64,000 nucleotides of DNA from Adenophora triphylla var. japonica. Lineage: Eukaryota > Streptophyta > Magnoliopsida > Asterales > Campanulaceae. The stretch covers positions 177,501 to 241,500 of the forward strand of contig JAFEMH010002508.1 of NCBI GenBank assembly GCA_022495995.1, in the 5' to 3' direction. Position 1 is the first letter of the stretch, and every line of letters begins with the position of its first letter. The translations under genes were made by a program, and so were the position numbers. The notes under the pieces were generated by a model, which saw only the letters and a program-made list of their open reading frames with translations, had not been told where the DNA came from and did not search any database. Of this stretch, positions 11,022 through 22,647 are shown in pieces.

Positions 11022-11140
11022 AAAGAAAATCTTTTTTTTTTTTTTTAAAGGATAGTACTTGTTACCAAAAAAACTCTTGATAATAGTGAAATGCGGTATG
11101 AATTTTTATTCAATGGTTTTTCTAACGTGTCTAGAAAACG
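11022..11140. repeat. Segment duplicated from the foldback loop
   Basis: The stretch with ACTCTTGATAATAGTGAAAT and ATTCAATGGTTTTTCTAACG repeats 10205-10300 in direct orientation. An inverted version lies at about 10103-10160, so the locus is a nested palindrome. Confidence 0.7.
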
Positions 11141-11327
11141 TTAAACTTATTAAATGAGGGAATCAATGCATTTATTATAGAAAATTCGTTTATTCAAATG
11201 TGAAGAATTTTTAGATCAAATAAAATAATGATTCTCTGACCTCGGTTGTCAGGATGTTCATTATCTTTTCCTTAACTGTAACCAAAGAAAATAGAATTTC
11301 TGAAAATTAGTATGCCCCTAAGTTATA

Positions 11328-11620
11328 CTCGCTCCGTTCTGATAATTACTTCACCATTTTTGTTTGACATCATTTTTGTTTTACATGCAAATTAAGAAAA
11401 TTGGTAAGTGAAAAAAATGTTGTGCGTGTAATAGTATAATAGGAGAGAGAATGAGTAAAGAAAATAGTAAATTTGAAAAATATTGTGAGTGTAATAGTAA
11501 AATAGGAGAGAGAATGAGTGGGTGGAATAGTAAAAAAATTTTGCCATTTTAAAAAATGTGAAACTTCTAACGAGATACTCTTTTAGAAAATTGGTGAAGC
11601 TTTTATTGGAGCGGAGGGAG
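11328..11620. mobile_element. Stowaway-like MITE
   Basis: 293 bp with terminal inverted repeats CTCGCTCCGTTCTGATAA and its partner ending GGAGCGGAGGGAG, flanked by TA on both sides. CTCCCTCCGT ends with a TA duplication are typical of plant Tc1/mariner-derived MITEs. No coding sequence. Confidence 0.85.
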
Positions 11621-11622
11621 TA

Positions 11623-12512
11623 TACAAAAATATGGCATGAATTTGAAAATGAACTTACATCGAAAAGTCCACTAATCTCCTAACCTTTCATATGTTTCAT
11701 GGATTTTTATATATTTTTAAAATGTATTTTTTATTAATTAATAATTTAACTAGTCTAACACTCGTACATTAAATGCACGGTCAATTTTTTTTTACAAATA
11801 ACAGAAACTAAATAAAAAAGTTACTATTAATATGTATAAAGGTTAATTTAGAAAAATATTTTTTAAATAAAAGACATTCAACAATAATATATAATGACAT
11901 TGAAACTTTTTCCATTTTATTAGTTGATTTATTATTGTAAGTAATGAAGGAGAAATAATAAATCATGAGAATATTGATATTTTAATCTTGAAGTTGGTAT
12001 AATAACGTATGTTTTTTAAAACTTGTGAAAAATTTAAAAGTGACAAATATTTTAAACCGAAGGAAGTATACAATATAATTATTAAATTGCAAAAAATCTT
12101 ATAAGAACTAATAATAATTTTAAAAAATATAATTTTGAATACACTTATACAATACAAGATCATTTATTTTGAAATTACAATATCATTCATTTTGAAATAT
12201 AGGTGGTACCACATCACTAAAATAATTTCATCTTCTTTTTTAAATTTTTTTCATTCCAATTCCTATCAACTTCTTAAGTCAAGAAAAAAAGCATTAATAT
12301 AAATATCATATTTATTTTGAGATCTGAAAATAAAATTTTATTTGTCTTTTATATAAGTTTCTACCCACAAGAGAATAAATCAATAAAATACAAGTAATTT
12401 TTTTATGATGGACTACTATAATAAATCCAGTTAATTTCTTAATGGACTGGGCTGCTAGCTAATAGAACCCACCCGAAAATAATCTGATTCAACCCTAAAC
12501 CCATCATATAAA
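11623..12512. other. AT-rich intergenic, nothing recognised
   Basis: Long A/T runs. The ORF at 11963-12163 (minus) has no recognisable content. Confidence 0.6.
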
Positions 12513-12540
12513 CTAGCAGTACACCCGTGCGATGCACGGC
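12513..12540 (-). mobile_element. Helitron 3' terminus (minus strand)
   Basis: On the minus strand a hairpin CCGTGC-ATC-GCACGG (12525-12539) is followed eight bases later by CTAG and then T. That is the CTRR-with-hairpin end of Helitrons and the A/T insertion site. The body would extend to the right; I cannot find its 5' end or any gene. Confidence 0.65.
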
Positions 12541-12995
12541 GATATATTACTTTTTACAAAAAATTATTATTAAAAATTGAAAGTAAACAATTAAAACAAA
12601 TATATAATAATTAATTACAAACTTAATAAATATATCATTTTTTATCATTTAAAATTAACGTATACCTGATTACAATATCTTCACGTCATTATTACATAAT
12701 CAGAGATTATAATCTATGTTTCGTAGTAATATAACGGGAACACCAACCTTCAATGACAATAAATATTTAGGAAGTCCGAAATAATAAATACTGTTTAAAA
12801 ATTCTAGCTTGTGAATGTCATTCAATGACAATGAATGACATTATTTGGAATATAGAATGACAAAAAAATCACTTTTATTTATAATCGACATTATTTGAAT
12901 TATATAATGGCGAAAAATTTCTTTTATTTATAATCGAACTGAGATAAAAAATACTGATGATATTATCCAAACAATTACTAAGTTAACATTGTAAT
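12541..12995. other. AT-rich, possibly Helitron body
   Basis: No gene. If the terminus at 12513 is real, this is the interior of a non-autonomous Helitron. Confidence 0.5.
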
Positions 12996-13005
12996 AATCT
13001 ATATG

Positions 13006-13691
13006 GGTGAAAAAACCAAAATATTGTTTTTTAATTATTTATTTACCAAAATAACACCCAAAAAAACTTATTTACCAAAATAGCACTTTTTTTTAATTCG
13101 GAATTCCAATTTCCGGTTTTAAGGTAAATCCGGCACTTCAATTTCCGGATTTAATTTGAAATAAAATCAGCATTTCCAAATCCGGTTTTGATTTTTAAGT
13201 AAATCCGAAATTTGTAATTCCGGTTTTAATTTAAGTTAAATCCGGAATTCCATTTTCCGATTTAAATTTTTTTTTTTTTGTAAATTCGGCATTGCAAATT
13301 CCGGTTTTAAAAATAGGACGTAGCATTTCTTGTTTTTAAATTAATGAACAAATAGGATGTTGTTTAAAAAAAAATATTTTAAAACCGAAATTTTCAATGC
13401 CGGATTTACAAAAAAAAAAAATTGTTTTTAAAATCAGAAAATGGAATTCCGGATTTAACTTAAATTAAAACCGGAATTACAAATTCCGGATTTACTTAAA
13501 AATCAAAACCGTATTTGGAAATGCCGGTTTTATTTCAAATTAAATCCGGAAATTGAAGTGTCGGACTTACCTTAAAACCGGAAATTGGAATTACGAATTT
13601 TTAAAAAAAAATGTTATTTTGGTAAATAAGTTTTTTTGGATGTTATTTTGATAAATTAATATTTAAAAAACATTATTTTGGTTTTTTCATC
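13006..13691. mobile_element. Foldback MITE, Mutator-like target duplication
   Basis: 686 bp that is almost entirely two inverted arms (about 13006-13320 and 13360-13691). Ends are GGTGAAAAAACCAAAAT and its complement. AATCTATATG is duplicated on both sides (12996-13005 and 13692-13701); a 10-bp duplication suggests Mutator-type transposition. The arms are dense in short dyads such as AATTCCGGTTTT and AAATCCGGAATT. No protein. A transcript would form a hairpin of about 300 bp. Confidence 0.85.
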
Positions 13692-13701
13692 AATCTATAT
13701 G

Positions 13702-15159
13702 CATCACTCTACACTCTAAAAAAATACTCATCAAATTGACTGTATAAACTCAGTGTTATAACTTGACAACACTTATTTATATTGCATGTAAATGATATAA
13801 TTAGACTAAGTTTATTTTTTCCTAATTTAAAATGCATTATCTATATTTTGAGATGAAACAACAACTATATTTTTTTATTGAACAGAAGGGAATATTAAGT
13901 GTGTTTATCTTGAAAAAAAGGTAAAGACACAATTGAAAAAAAAAAAACTTATACAATACATGAGCAAATATTATCAAGTGAATCTATATTCAAACCCAAA
14001 CAATAAACAGAAAAAATCAACCACATCAAAAATGAATTAGATACCACTTCAGTTACATAATTAATATCGCACTTTTTAGTATGTTCGTAAAAAGAACTTT
14101 GAACAATAATTTTAATTTAATTTAATTTCTCTAATAAAAAATTTATAAATTATTATTGACAAATTATATTAATTTATCAATAAAAAATTTATATTATGAT
14201 TAGAATAATCTAATTAACCTAAAATTATTTTTCGAAATTCATTTGTTCAAAAATAAAAAAAGTGTGACATATATTAGGAAAAAAAGGATATATGTGTGAA
14301 CCCAAAACTTAAATTAAAATAGTCCTTATGAATATAGGGTTGAAAGTATGAAATTTTAAAGTAGGAGCATGACAATACAAATTGCATAAGAATCATAAGG
14401 AAGTTACCGTTGTTGAAGAAACAAAAATTTCAAAACTTTCGACTTTTTTATGAGATGCCAATGGGGTATTTGCATCTTTCTTGAGGCCCCCTCATTTTCT
14501 TCTTCTTATCCCTTTTTCTATCAATTTAATGAGGAAGAAAAACTCAAACCAAATAATACAAAATACTTTTTGTCTCCTATTAAATGTTACTATTTCCATC
14601 AAAATTTCGTAAAAAAATAATCTCGAAATTGCTATTAAATAAATTTATTTATCCTTTAATTAATAATATCTTTTTTAACATTACGAAGGAAGTACTTCTT
14701 TCTTTTTTCATTTTCGTTTTAATTTCATCCTCTCTATTTGACATTGTTTTTTTAAAGGCATCAATTTTACGGTTTCGAGAGAGTAAAGAGGAAAAATAAC
14801 TTATTGTTTTTTTTAAACCAAATATAACTTATTGTTAAATTACATACTCTGGCCTGTAGATAATTAAAAAAATATAGGGAAAAAACTTCTTGTTAAATTA
14901 CATTCTTTCTCTATACGTATATTCGTATCTCATAAACATTTATCTCATAATTTAAATATAGATTTTTTTTTGAAAAAATTAAAATATAGAACCATTAACA
15001 ACGTAAATATATTTCTTCAATTATTCGTTAACAATATTAATTGAATTTAACTGTACCAAAAAAAAACAATATTAAAGATGAAAAACGTTGATATGAATCG
15101 TATAACATAGAGTAGTATATTTTTTGGTTTAAAAAATCTAAACAACACAAAACGTCAAA
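13702..15159. other. AT-rich intergenic, nothing recognised
   Basis: Homopolymer-rich. The ORF at 14584-14799 is low complexity and lacks any recognisable domain. Confidence 0.6.
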
Positions 15160-17960
15160 TCTACTATATATAATAGCAAAAGTTTTTTAAGTTCTTAGAA
15201 AACTCCAAGTGGCACAATATTATTGGCCAATCTTTCCATCATCCACCAATCACAATCATCCATTTGAAATTCAATTAGTATTAACAAAATAAGGAAACAA
15301 GTTTTCCCATCCTAAACAAATCTCTTCATTCACTATATTTTTAAATATAAATATTATTTTCTTAATTTTTATATCTCAAAATAAAATTAAAACTTCAAAT
15401 GAGACGGAGGGGTATAACATTCGACAAGAATATCATTGAAATTTGCCCTATACTTTTTTATACATACCATTATAAAATTGTTTTAAAACTATTTTTTAAT
15501 TTAAAATGCCCAATTATTGATTTTTTTTTTAAAAAATAATATCTTTTTCAAAAAAAAATGTATATGTATCAAACCATTCTCTCCGTCCTCCTTGAGACGG
15601 ACTTTTTGTCATTTTCATTTGTCTCACCTTAAATCGGATTTCACAAAATGACTAATAATTTCTTTTGCTATCATCTACTTTATATAATAGCAAAAGTTTT
15701 TCAAGCTCCTAGAAAACTCCAAGTGGCACAATATCATTGGCCAATCTTTACATCATCCACCAATCACAATCATCCATTTGAAATTCAATTAGTATTAACA
15801 AAATAAGGAAATGAGTTTTCCCATCCTTAACAAATCTCTTCATTCACTATATTTTTAAATATAAATATTATTTTCTTAATTTTTATATCTCAAAATAATA
15901 TTAAAACTTCAAATGAGACGGAGGGGTATAACATTCGACAAGAATATCATTGAAATTTGCCCTATACTTTTTTATACATACCATTATAAAATTGTTTTAA
16001 AACTATTTTTTAATTTAAAATGCACCAATTATTGATTTTTTTTAAAAAATAATATCTTTTTCAAAAAAAAAAAATATGTATCAAACCATTCTCTCCGTCC
16101 ACCTTGAGACGGACTTTTTGTCATTTTCATTTGTCTCACCTTAAATCGGATTTCACAAAATGACAAATAAATTCTTTTGCTATCATCTACTATATATAAT
16201 AGCATAAGTTTTTCAAGCTCCTAGAAAACTCCAAGTGGCATAATATCATTGGCCAATCTTTCCATCATCCACCAATCACAATCATCCATTTGAAATTCAA
16301 TTAGTATTAACAAAATAAGGAATTGAGTTTTCCCATCCTCAACAAATCTCTTCATTCACTATATTTTTAAATATAAATATTATTTTCTTAATTTTATATC
16401 TTAAAATAATATTAAAACTTCAAATGAGACGGAGGGGTATAACATTCGACAAGAATGTCATTGAAATTTGCCCTATACTTTTTTATACATACCATTATAA
16501 AATTGTTTTAAAACTATTTTTTAATTTAAAATGCACCAATTATTGATTTTTTTTAAAAAAATAATATCTTTTTCAAAAAAATATATATATATATCAAACC
16601 ATTCTCTCCGTCCACCTTGAGACGGACTTTTTGTCATTTTCATTTGTCTCACCTTAAATCGGATTTCACTAAATGACAAATAATTTCTTTTGCTATCATC
16701 TACTATACTCCCTCCGTCCCACCTTAGTGTAGACTAAGGTGGTGGGCACAATAACTAAGGAATATTATTAAGATAATGAAAATGTGTGGTAGAAAATGTA
16801 GAGAGAGAATGAGTGAAGTGAATAGTAGGTTGGTTGAATAAATTGTATGGTGAAAAATGAAGAGAGAGAATGAGTGGGTGGGGTAGGGAAAATAAAAAAT
16901 AATAAAAAACTTTCTAATTTTGGCAGTCTACACTAAGGTGGGACGGACGAAAAAGGAAAGAAGTCTACACTAAGGTGGGTCGGAGGGAGTATATAATAGC
17001 AAAAGTTTTTTATGTTCTTAGAAAACTTCAAGTGGCACAATATTATTGGCCAATCTTTCCATCATCCACCAATCACAATCATCCATTTGAAATTCAATTA
17101 GTATTAACAAAATAAGGAAACGAGTTTTCCCATCCTAAACAAATCTCTTCATTCACTATATTTTTAAATATAAATATTATTTTCTTAATTTTTATATCTC
17201 AAAATAATATTAAAACTTCAAATGAGACGGAGGGGTATAACATTTGACAAGAATGTCATTGAAATTTGCCCTATACTTTTTTATACATACCATTATAAAA
17301 TTGTTTTAAAACTATTTTTTAATTTAAAATGCTCCTATTATTGATTTTTTTTTTTTAAAAATATCTTTTTCAAAAAAAAAATATGTATCAAACTATTCTC
17401 TCCGTCCACCTTGAGACGGACTTTTTGTCATTTTCATTTGTCTCACCTTAAATCGGATTTCACAAAATGACAAATAATTTCTTTTGCTATCATATACTAT
17501 AGTATATAATAGCAAAAGTTTTTCAAGCTCTTAGAAAACTCCAAGTGGCACAATATCATTGACCAATTTTTCCATCATCCACCAATCACAATCATCTATT
17601 TGAAATTCAATTAGTATTAACAAAATAAGGAAATGAGTTTTCCCATCCTTAACAAATCTCTTCATTCACTATATTTTTAAATATAAATATTATTTTCTTA
17701 ATTTCTATATCTCAAAATAATATTAAAACTTCAAATGAGACGGAGGGGTATAACATTCGACAAGAATGTCATTGAAATTTGGCCTATACTTTTTATACAT
17801 ACCATTATAAAATTGTTTTAAAACTATTTTTTAATTTAAAATGCACCAATTATTGATTTTTATAAAAAAAATAATATCTTTTTCAAAAAAAAAAAATTTA
17901 TCAAACTATTCTTTCCGTCCACCTTGTGACAGACTTTTTGTCATTTTCATTTGTCTCACC
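15160..17960 (+). repeat. Five tandem copies of the Helitron 5' end (about 515 bp each)
   Basis: Copies start at about 15160, 15670, 16186, 16988 and 17503, each with TATATAATAGCA..AG followed by AAAACTCCAAGTGGCA (one copy slightly changed) and CACCAATCACAATCATC. All carry GAGACGGAGGGGTATAACAT and the later CTCCGTCCACCTTGAGACGG. Copies are very similar, with scattered substitutions and short indels. The MITE at 16708-16989 separates copies 3 and 4. Confidence 0.9.
16708..16989. mobile_element. Stowaway-like MITE inside the Helitron array
   Basis: 282 bp, ends CTCCCTCCGTCCCACCTTAG and CTAAGGTGGGTCGGAGGGAG, TA on both sides (16706-16707, 16990-16991). It inserted into the start of array copy 4. 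Confidence 0.9.
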
Positions 17961-18017
17961 TTAATAACTTAAAAAATAATACTAAAGCTAAAGATTGGAT
18001 GTATCGTCATGTTGTTA

Positions 18018-18534
18018 CGAAATATAGATCAAGCTTCAGAATTGTGTAACGGTACAAGATTGATCGTTACAAATATAGGTACGCAAATCAATTTTGTTAA
18101 TATATAATTATATATTTATACAATTAATTATTTGATTATTTGACATACAACATACTGGTATTTGAATAGATATATATAGGTAAGCACGTTGTCGAGGCTG
18201 TAATGTTGTCCGGAAAGAATGTTGGTAAGAAGGTGTTGATATCGAGGATGATTATGTCACCTTCTGATACAACAAAATTCCCGGTTAGGTTTCAACGGAG
18301 ACAATTCCCACTGACCGTTTATTTTGCAATGACGATAAATAAAAGTCAGGGTCAGTCGCTCGCTCATGTCGGCCTTTTTCTTCCAAGACCAGTATTTAGT
18401 CATTGATAATTATATGTTGCTTTTCTAGAGTAACTACAAGGAAATGACATAAAGCGCTTATATGTAATAGTCATGAACAGTCAGATAACACGACTACAAA
18501 TATTGTGCACAAAAAAGTTTTTGACAAGTTGTAA
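18018..18534 (+). pseudogene. Helitron helicase, C-terminal remnant
   Basis: The Pif1-type helicase of Helitrons drives rolling-circle transposition. The first piece reads RNIDQ..ELCNGTRLIVTNIG (to 18078). A GT..AG intron (18079-18179) joins it to KHVVEAVMLSG..V, SRMIMSPSD, FQRRQFP..V.FAMTINKSQGQ and VGLFLPRPVF, ending 18406. Later pieces match the usual C-terminus: RVTTRK, then a stop where Gly is usual, and TTNIVHKKVFDKL-stop at 18534. The end lies about 100 bp before the Helitron 3' terminus, as expected. The N-terminal Rep and helicase motifs are absent. Confidence 0.88.
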
Positions 18535-18607
18535 TATATTACAAAAAATTATCTCATTAATTTTTTGAATTGTATTTACATTTAATTTTTAGCTCAGTGT
18601 TTTATCC

Positions 18608-18637
18608 CCCGTCGGAGATCGACGGGTTACTCACTAG
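18608..18637 (+). other. Helitron 3' hairpin and CTAG end
   Basis: Stem CCCGTC (18608-18613) and GACGGG (18621-18626), then TTACTCA and CTAG (18634-18637) followed by T. Acts as the stop signal for rolling-circle transposition in known Helitrons. Confidence 0.85.
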
Positions 18638-18876
18638 TATCAAATAATGGGAAAAAAAAAAAAACTAAAAATGAAAGTCAAACTACCTCCCCTAAAAATC
18701 TGCAAAGTTTCAAAAAATGAAAAAAAAAAATGATTGTTTACACCACCAATCCCCACAAAATCCGTCAATCTCCCCTAAAGTCTCAATATCTCTCTATTTA
18801 CTTTACTTATTTATACAACTTACTTGCTTCAATATGCAATAAATCCGATGGGAAAAATAGAGAGGAATACTCAGTA

Positions 18877-19198
18877 CTCCCTCCGTCCCACTTCAATTAG
18901 TTTCGGGGTGAATTTCATGATTTTTAAGAAAATGAATAAAGTGGGTGAAAATTAGAGGAGAGAGAATGTAAAAGTTAAATGTGTGGTAGAATATAGGAGA
19001 GAGAATGTAAAAGTTAAAAATATTTATTAGGAAAAAGAATGAGTGAGAGGAATAGTAAGTTAATGATTGGTTTTTTTGTAAATATGTGGAGTTGATAAGG
19101 GTATAAATATATGAAAAACTTTCCATTTATGGAATGGATCAATTGAAGTGGGACGTCCCAAAAAGAAAAGTGGACCAATTGAAGTGATACGGAGGGAG
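18877..19198. mobile_element. Stowaway-like MITE
   Basis: 322 bp. Ends CTCCCTCCGTCCCACTTCAA and the reverse complement form ending ACGGAGGGAG. TA on both sides (18875-18876, 19199-19200). Confidence 0.9.
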
Positions 19199-20264
19199 TA
19201 TATTTTTAAAAATGAAGAAAACTATGGGATGAAAGAAAAAAGAAAAAAAAAAGAAATGAGAGAATAGTGATAGCTTGAAACTGTACGCTTTTAATATTGC
19301 CGGAAATTGTGCCAAGTTATTGCTGGCAAGAAAATCATTCCATTAATGAAATCCTCAATCTACCTTGCCTTTGTTATGAATTAAAAACAATCCTAATTCA
19401 TTTATTTTCACTATTTCTCCTCACAGTCTATTTTCTCTCTATAACTCACCAAACACACCACCACCATCCAACGGTTTCACCATAACCACAATATCCGCAA
19501 ATGGCCGACAACACCAACCTCCCCCGATTTCATCGTCGCTGCAAATGGCTGACGACGACAAAATGAGGGCAAAAAAATTCGAAGAAGATGAGAGAAAAAA
19601 ATTCAAAGAAGATGAGAGCTTGGGCGGCAACTATGATAGAGAAAAAAATGTTCAGATATGAAGTAAATCAGGTAATTGGGAAAGAAATCCGTCATGGCTA
19701 CAACCTAGGTTGCATGCAGAGAGTCTCTCTCATGCCTTCATGGTTGCCCTGCCAAGGTACGGATCTAGATTTCACAAACCCTTAAAATTTCGCATAAGAT
19801 GATGAGGAGAAAGAGGTGGTGGGTTGGGATTCATTTCTATTTTATTTGAATTTCAAACTTAGAATAAAGATAAAGAGCATGGTGTGTGCATACTGTGTGT
19901 TTAAGTGGGTTTATCTCTCTCTCTACCCATATGTCTTTGTGCGTGTTTGTGTGTGTCTCTCTCAGCTCAACAAATTTAAATCCAGTCAGAATATTCAAGG
20001 AATATTCGGACTTCAAAAATAAAAATAAATGAAATGAACTGACAGTCAATAATAGCAAGACAGCAAGTGGACAGCTGTATGAAATAGTTTTTTTTTTGTT
20101 TAATGATTCTAATTAAAACGGTGTAGTATTAAGTTTCCATAATTGAAAAGGTTTGATGTGACAGTTTTGGGCGGGATATTGCCATTTTTGGCATGTCATG
20201 TCTTTTTATTATAGTATAGATATAAACCTTCTCCAAAACCCTCAATCTAAATTTTTATCTAACC
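19199..20264. other. Intergenic, possible Helitron 5' end on the minus strand
   Basis: No gene recognised. At 20220 the minus strand reads A|TCTATACTATAATAA, which resembles a Helitron 5' end, but I see no matching 3' end. ORFs at 19297-20058 show no known domain. 19910-19965 is CT/GT-rich low complexity. Confidence 0.45.
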
Positions 20265-20269
20265 CTCAA

Positions 20270-20697
20270 TGATGAAGGGAAATTATTATGACAAATTAGG
20301 ATTTGATTTTTACTATTTTTATTTGTTATCATTTTATTATTTTCGAAATTTATTTTAAATAGGTAATATTTTTTGTATTAGAAGTATATTAGGACTTTAT
20401 TTTAAGGTTTTATTGATTGATTAGGTTACTATATAGACTAGGGTTATTTTGGGAAGTTTTTGACTTGTTTTTCAAGTCTTAGAGTCACTATATAATTAGG
20501 GTTAATTGTAATTCCGAATTTCAGTTGTTGATTAATAAAAATTGAGTGTTTACTCTGTTAAATCCGAAAGTTTGAGTGTTCTCCTTTCGTCCAATTTCCG
20601 ACAATCGTGCGCGATTCAACGTGGGTTGAAGATCGATTACTAGCTAACGTGCGCGTTACAACAGTAATTGATATTTATCAAGTCTTCCGCTACGTCA
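20270..20697 (+). repeat. Left LTR of composite element
   Basis: 428 bp, TGATGAAGGGAAATTATTAT to CTACGTCA. A primer binding site TGGTATCAGAGC (initiator-Met tRNA type) begins at 20700. Confidence 0.75.
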
Positions 20698-20732
20698 GTT
20701 GGTATCAGAGCCTTTCGTTCGATTCAGGAAGA

Positions 20733-21149
20733 ATGGTTCGGGGGCAGAAGAGACAAACTGAGGAAGCGATCTACGAGCGAGATGAAGCGGTTCTGGAGGA
20801 ACGCATCGGATTCATCGTAGATCAACGTATGGAGTTGTTAATGGAATAGTTAACGGTCTGGATGACCGACTTGTTCAATCAACAGACTCGGAGGAATCAG
20901 CCTAGACCTGGTGGCAGTGACGGACAACTAGACTGGGAGGTGGATTCTGATGGTGGTGATATTTCGTGGCCTTTCGTCGAATCGGTGACTGCCGAACTTT
21001 TCATTGATTGGTCAAAACCACCTATTTATGATGAATGTAATTGTGAAATCTGTCAATTACCAACATCTCATCATATGGGTGTACCAATGGTTGGCGTTGA
21101 ATCTTCACAAGATAAATTGATATGGAAGGTTGACATTGGTCATCCTTAA
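20733..21149 (+). pseudogene. gag-like protein A of composite element
   Basis: Starts MVRGQKRQTEEAIYERD at 20733, is stopped by TAG at 20847-20849 and resumes in the next frame to 21149. Contains FIDWSKPPIYDECNCEICQL, which parallels FVDWSIPPVFDKCDCEIC in protein B, then a stop. After it, SDSWFFKKMIIENFLMNGW (about 21177-21240) also parallels B. The pattern looks like a reduced gag. Function unknown. Confidence 0.55.
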
Positions 21150-21360
21150 GAAGATCCTTTCAATGTTGATAGTTCTAGAGTTTCAGATTCTTGGTTCTTC
21201 AAAAAGATGATTATTGAGAACTTTCTCATGAATGGATGGACAGACTGGATGGATATCATGGTGAGTGGTACTAAATTTAAAGTCCGTCAAATAGTTCCAA
21301 GTGCTTCAATTCAAGCAAAACTTAAAATTTGAGGATGAATTTTCTTCAAGCAGGGGAGAA

Positions 21361-21659
21361 TGATGAAGGAAAATTATTATGACAAGTTAGGATTTCACAA
21401 TATGGAAGGAGGCAAGATTTCACAAGATGTCAAGAATATTTATTTAGTTTTAAAAGATTCGGTTATTATTATTTCTTTAATTATTAGAACTTTGAAGTAA
21501 TATAAATAGGTGTGTTAGGATTTTATTTGATTGAGACTTTGATATTGATTTATGAGAAAATATTGCTGTGAGAAATTATTAGGGTTCAATCCCGGCTTGT
21601 ATCGTCTTTTTCGTTCAGTCTTTTCTCAATAATTATCATATTACCTTCCATCTGTATCA
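21361..21659 (+). repeat. Middle LTR of composite element
   Basis: 299 bp, preceded by a purine tract (CAGGGGAGAA) and followed by a primer binding site TGGTATCAG at 21662. It matches the right LTR closely. Confidence 0.8.
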
Positions 21660-21683
21660 TTTGGTATCAGTTTTCTGGTCGAA

Positions 21684-22277
21684 TTGATGGCTGAACGAAG
21701 GCGTGGTCGTGGTGTTCATGGTGTTCATAGTAGGGTTCATGAAGCGGATCCCCAGGAATACGATCCCCATCACGAAAGTGAAATATATGAAATCGAGAAG
21801 GACGAATTGCGAAGAAAGATTCAAGATCTCCAACTTCGTTTGTTGCGTTCCGAGATTCGAGAACTCCAACGATACTTTGAACGGGTGGAGGGTCGACGAA
21901 TCCAACGACATCTAGCGCGGTTGGAGGACTCGGATTCAGACATATCGTCTGATGAAGAGGGTGTAGCGGTGACCAATCCCTCCGCTAGGGGTCACGAACT
22001 TGGTGACAGGAAGTGGACATATCCTTCTAGGGTTATCGGCGACATGAAGACCGAGATTCCAGATTTAGAAGGTAAGACACAGCCTGAAAAGTTTGTTGAT
22101 TGGTCTATACCACCGGTGTTTGATAAGTGTGATTGCGAGATTTGTCATGTTGTGACAACACACGTAATTGACAAGGCGGAACACCCAAGGTGGCTGCGAC
22201 CTGGGAGAACGGAAGTCGGCTTGGAAGGAATACCCAAGGCAGTCTGCGACCTGGCAGTTTCGAGATGCGACCTGGGA
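21684..22277 (+). CDS. gag-like protein B, N-terminal part
   Basis: Starts MAERRRGRGVHG, then a charged helical stretch (IEKDELRRKIQDLQLRLLRS) and an acidic segment SDSDISSDEEG. DMKTEIPDLEG.TQPEKFVDW resembles the start of the gypsy gag core (IP.F.GK..PE.F.DW), which would place the element in Ty3/gypsy. FDKCDCEICHVVTTHVID follows. A short direct repeat of the CAAGG..GTCTGCGACCTGG type (about 22190-22278) leads into the captured gene piece. The open frame runs through to 22478. Confidence 0.6.
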
Positions 22278-22280
22278 GTT

Positions 22281-22647
22281 CCGAATGATTTTGGTTCTAA
22301 CAGAGTTCTTCATCACACCATTGGATTGCCGGACTTTAGTCAAGAGCTGTGCTGCTTTCAAACCGTCACTTGCTATCAGGCCGTGGTTAATCATTTGGAA
22401 GATGCACAAGAGTCTATCAATAGAGCAATAATAACAGCTTTGGAAAAGAACAAGCCTGTGTATATCAAGATAGTGTAATTTACCAGACATTCCCTATCCA
22501 CTAGCAGTAATGCCTTCAACTAAAGGACTTGTCCCAGAGCACTACCCGCATTTTATCGGGACCTACTGGGGCTTAGTAAGCACTTCATATTGTGCAGAGC
22601 TTGTTCAATCTGCTGACTTATTCGCTGGACCAATATTCAACGATTAC
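22281..22647 (+). pseudogene. Captured pyruvate decarboxylase fragment
   Basis: Pyruvate decarboxylase converts pyruvate to acetaldehyde with thiamine pyrophosphate. Seen: PNDFGSNRVLHHTIGLPDFS, CFQTVTCYQAVVNHLEDA, KPVYIKI, then after a one-base shift NLPDIPYP, LAVMPSTKGLVPEHYPHFIG, TYWGLVSTSYCAEL and FAGPIFNDY. These are successive segments of plant pyruvate decarboxylase with the stretch between PYP and LAVMPS missing (about 60-70 residues in the enzyme). The fragment is in frame with gag-like B at its left and returns to element sequence (SDSWFF..NGWTDWMD) at its right. It lacks most of the enzyme and cannot be active. Confidence 0.88.

Larger units (their letters stand above)
15160..18637 (+). 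mobile_element. Helitron with tandem 5' ends
   Basis: Starts A|TCTACTATATATAATAGC at 15160 and ends in a hairpin plus CTAG|T at 18637, the rules for Helitron ends. The last part encodes the C-terminus of the Rep/helicase protein. The 5' portion is repeated five times and one copy boundary has a MITE. Rep and most of the helicase are missing, so the copy is non-autonomous. An alternative is several truncated Helitrons inserted one behind the other. Confidence 0.75.

Noticed and set aside
15160..17960. CRISPR-like array
   Set aside because: Units of about 515 bp in a plant genome with Helitron ends; no short repeats with unique spacers.
18633..18638. A second Helitron end on the minus strand at the palindromic CTAG
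   Set aside because: No hairpin on that side. The plus-strand hairpin explains the site.
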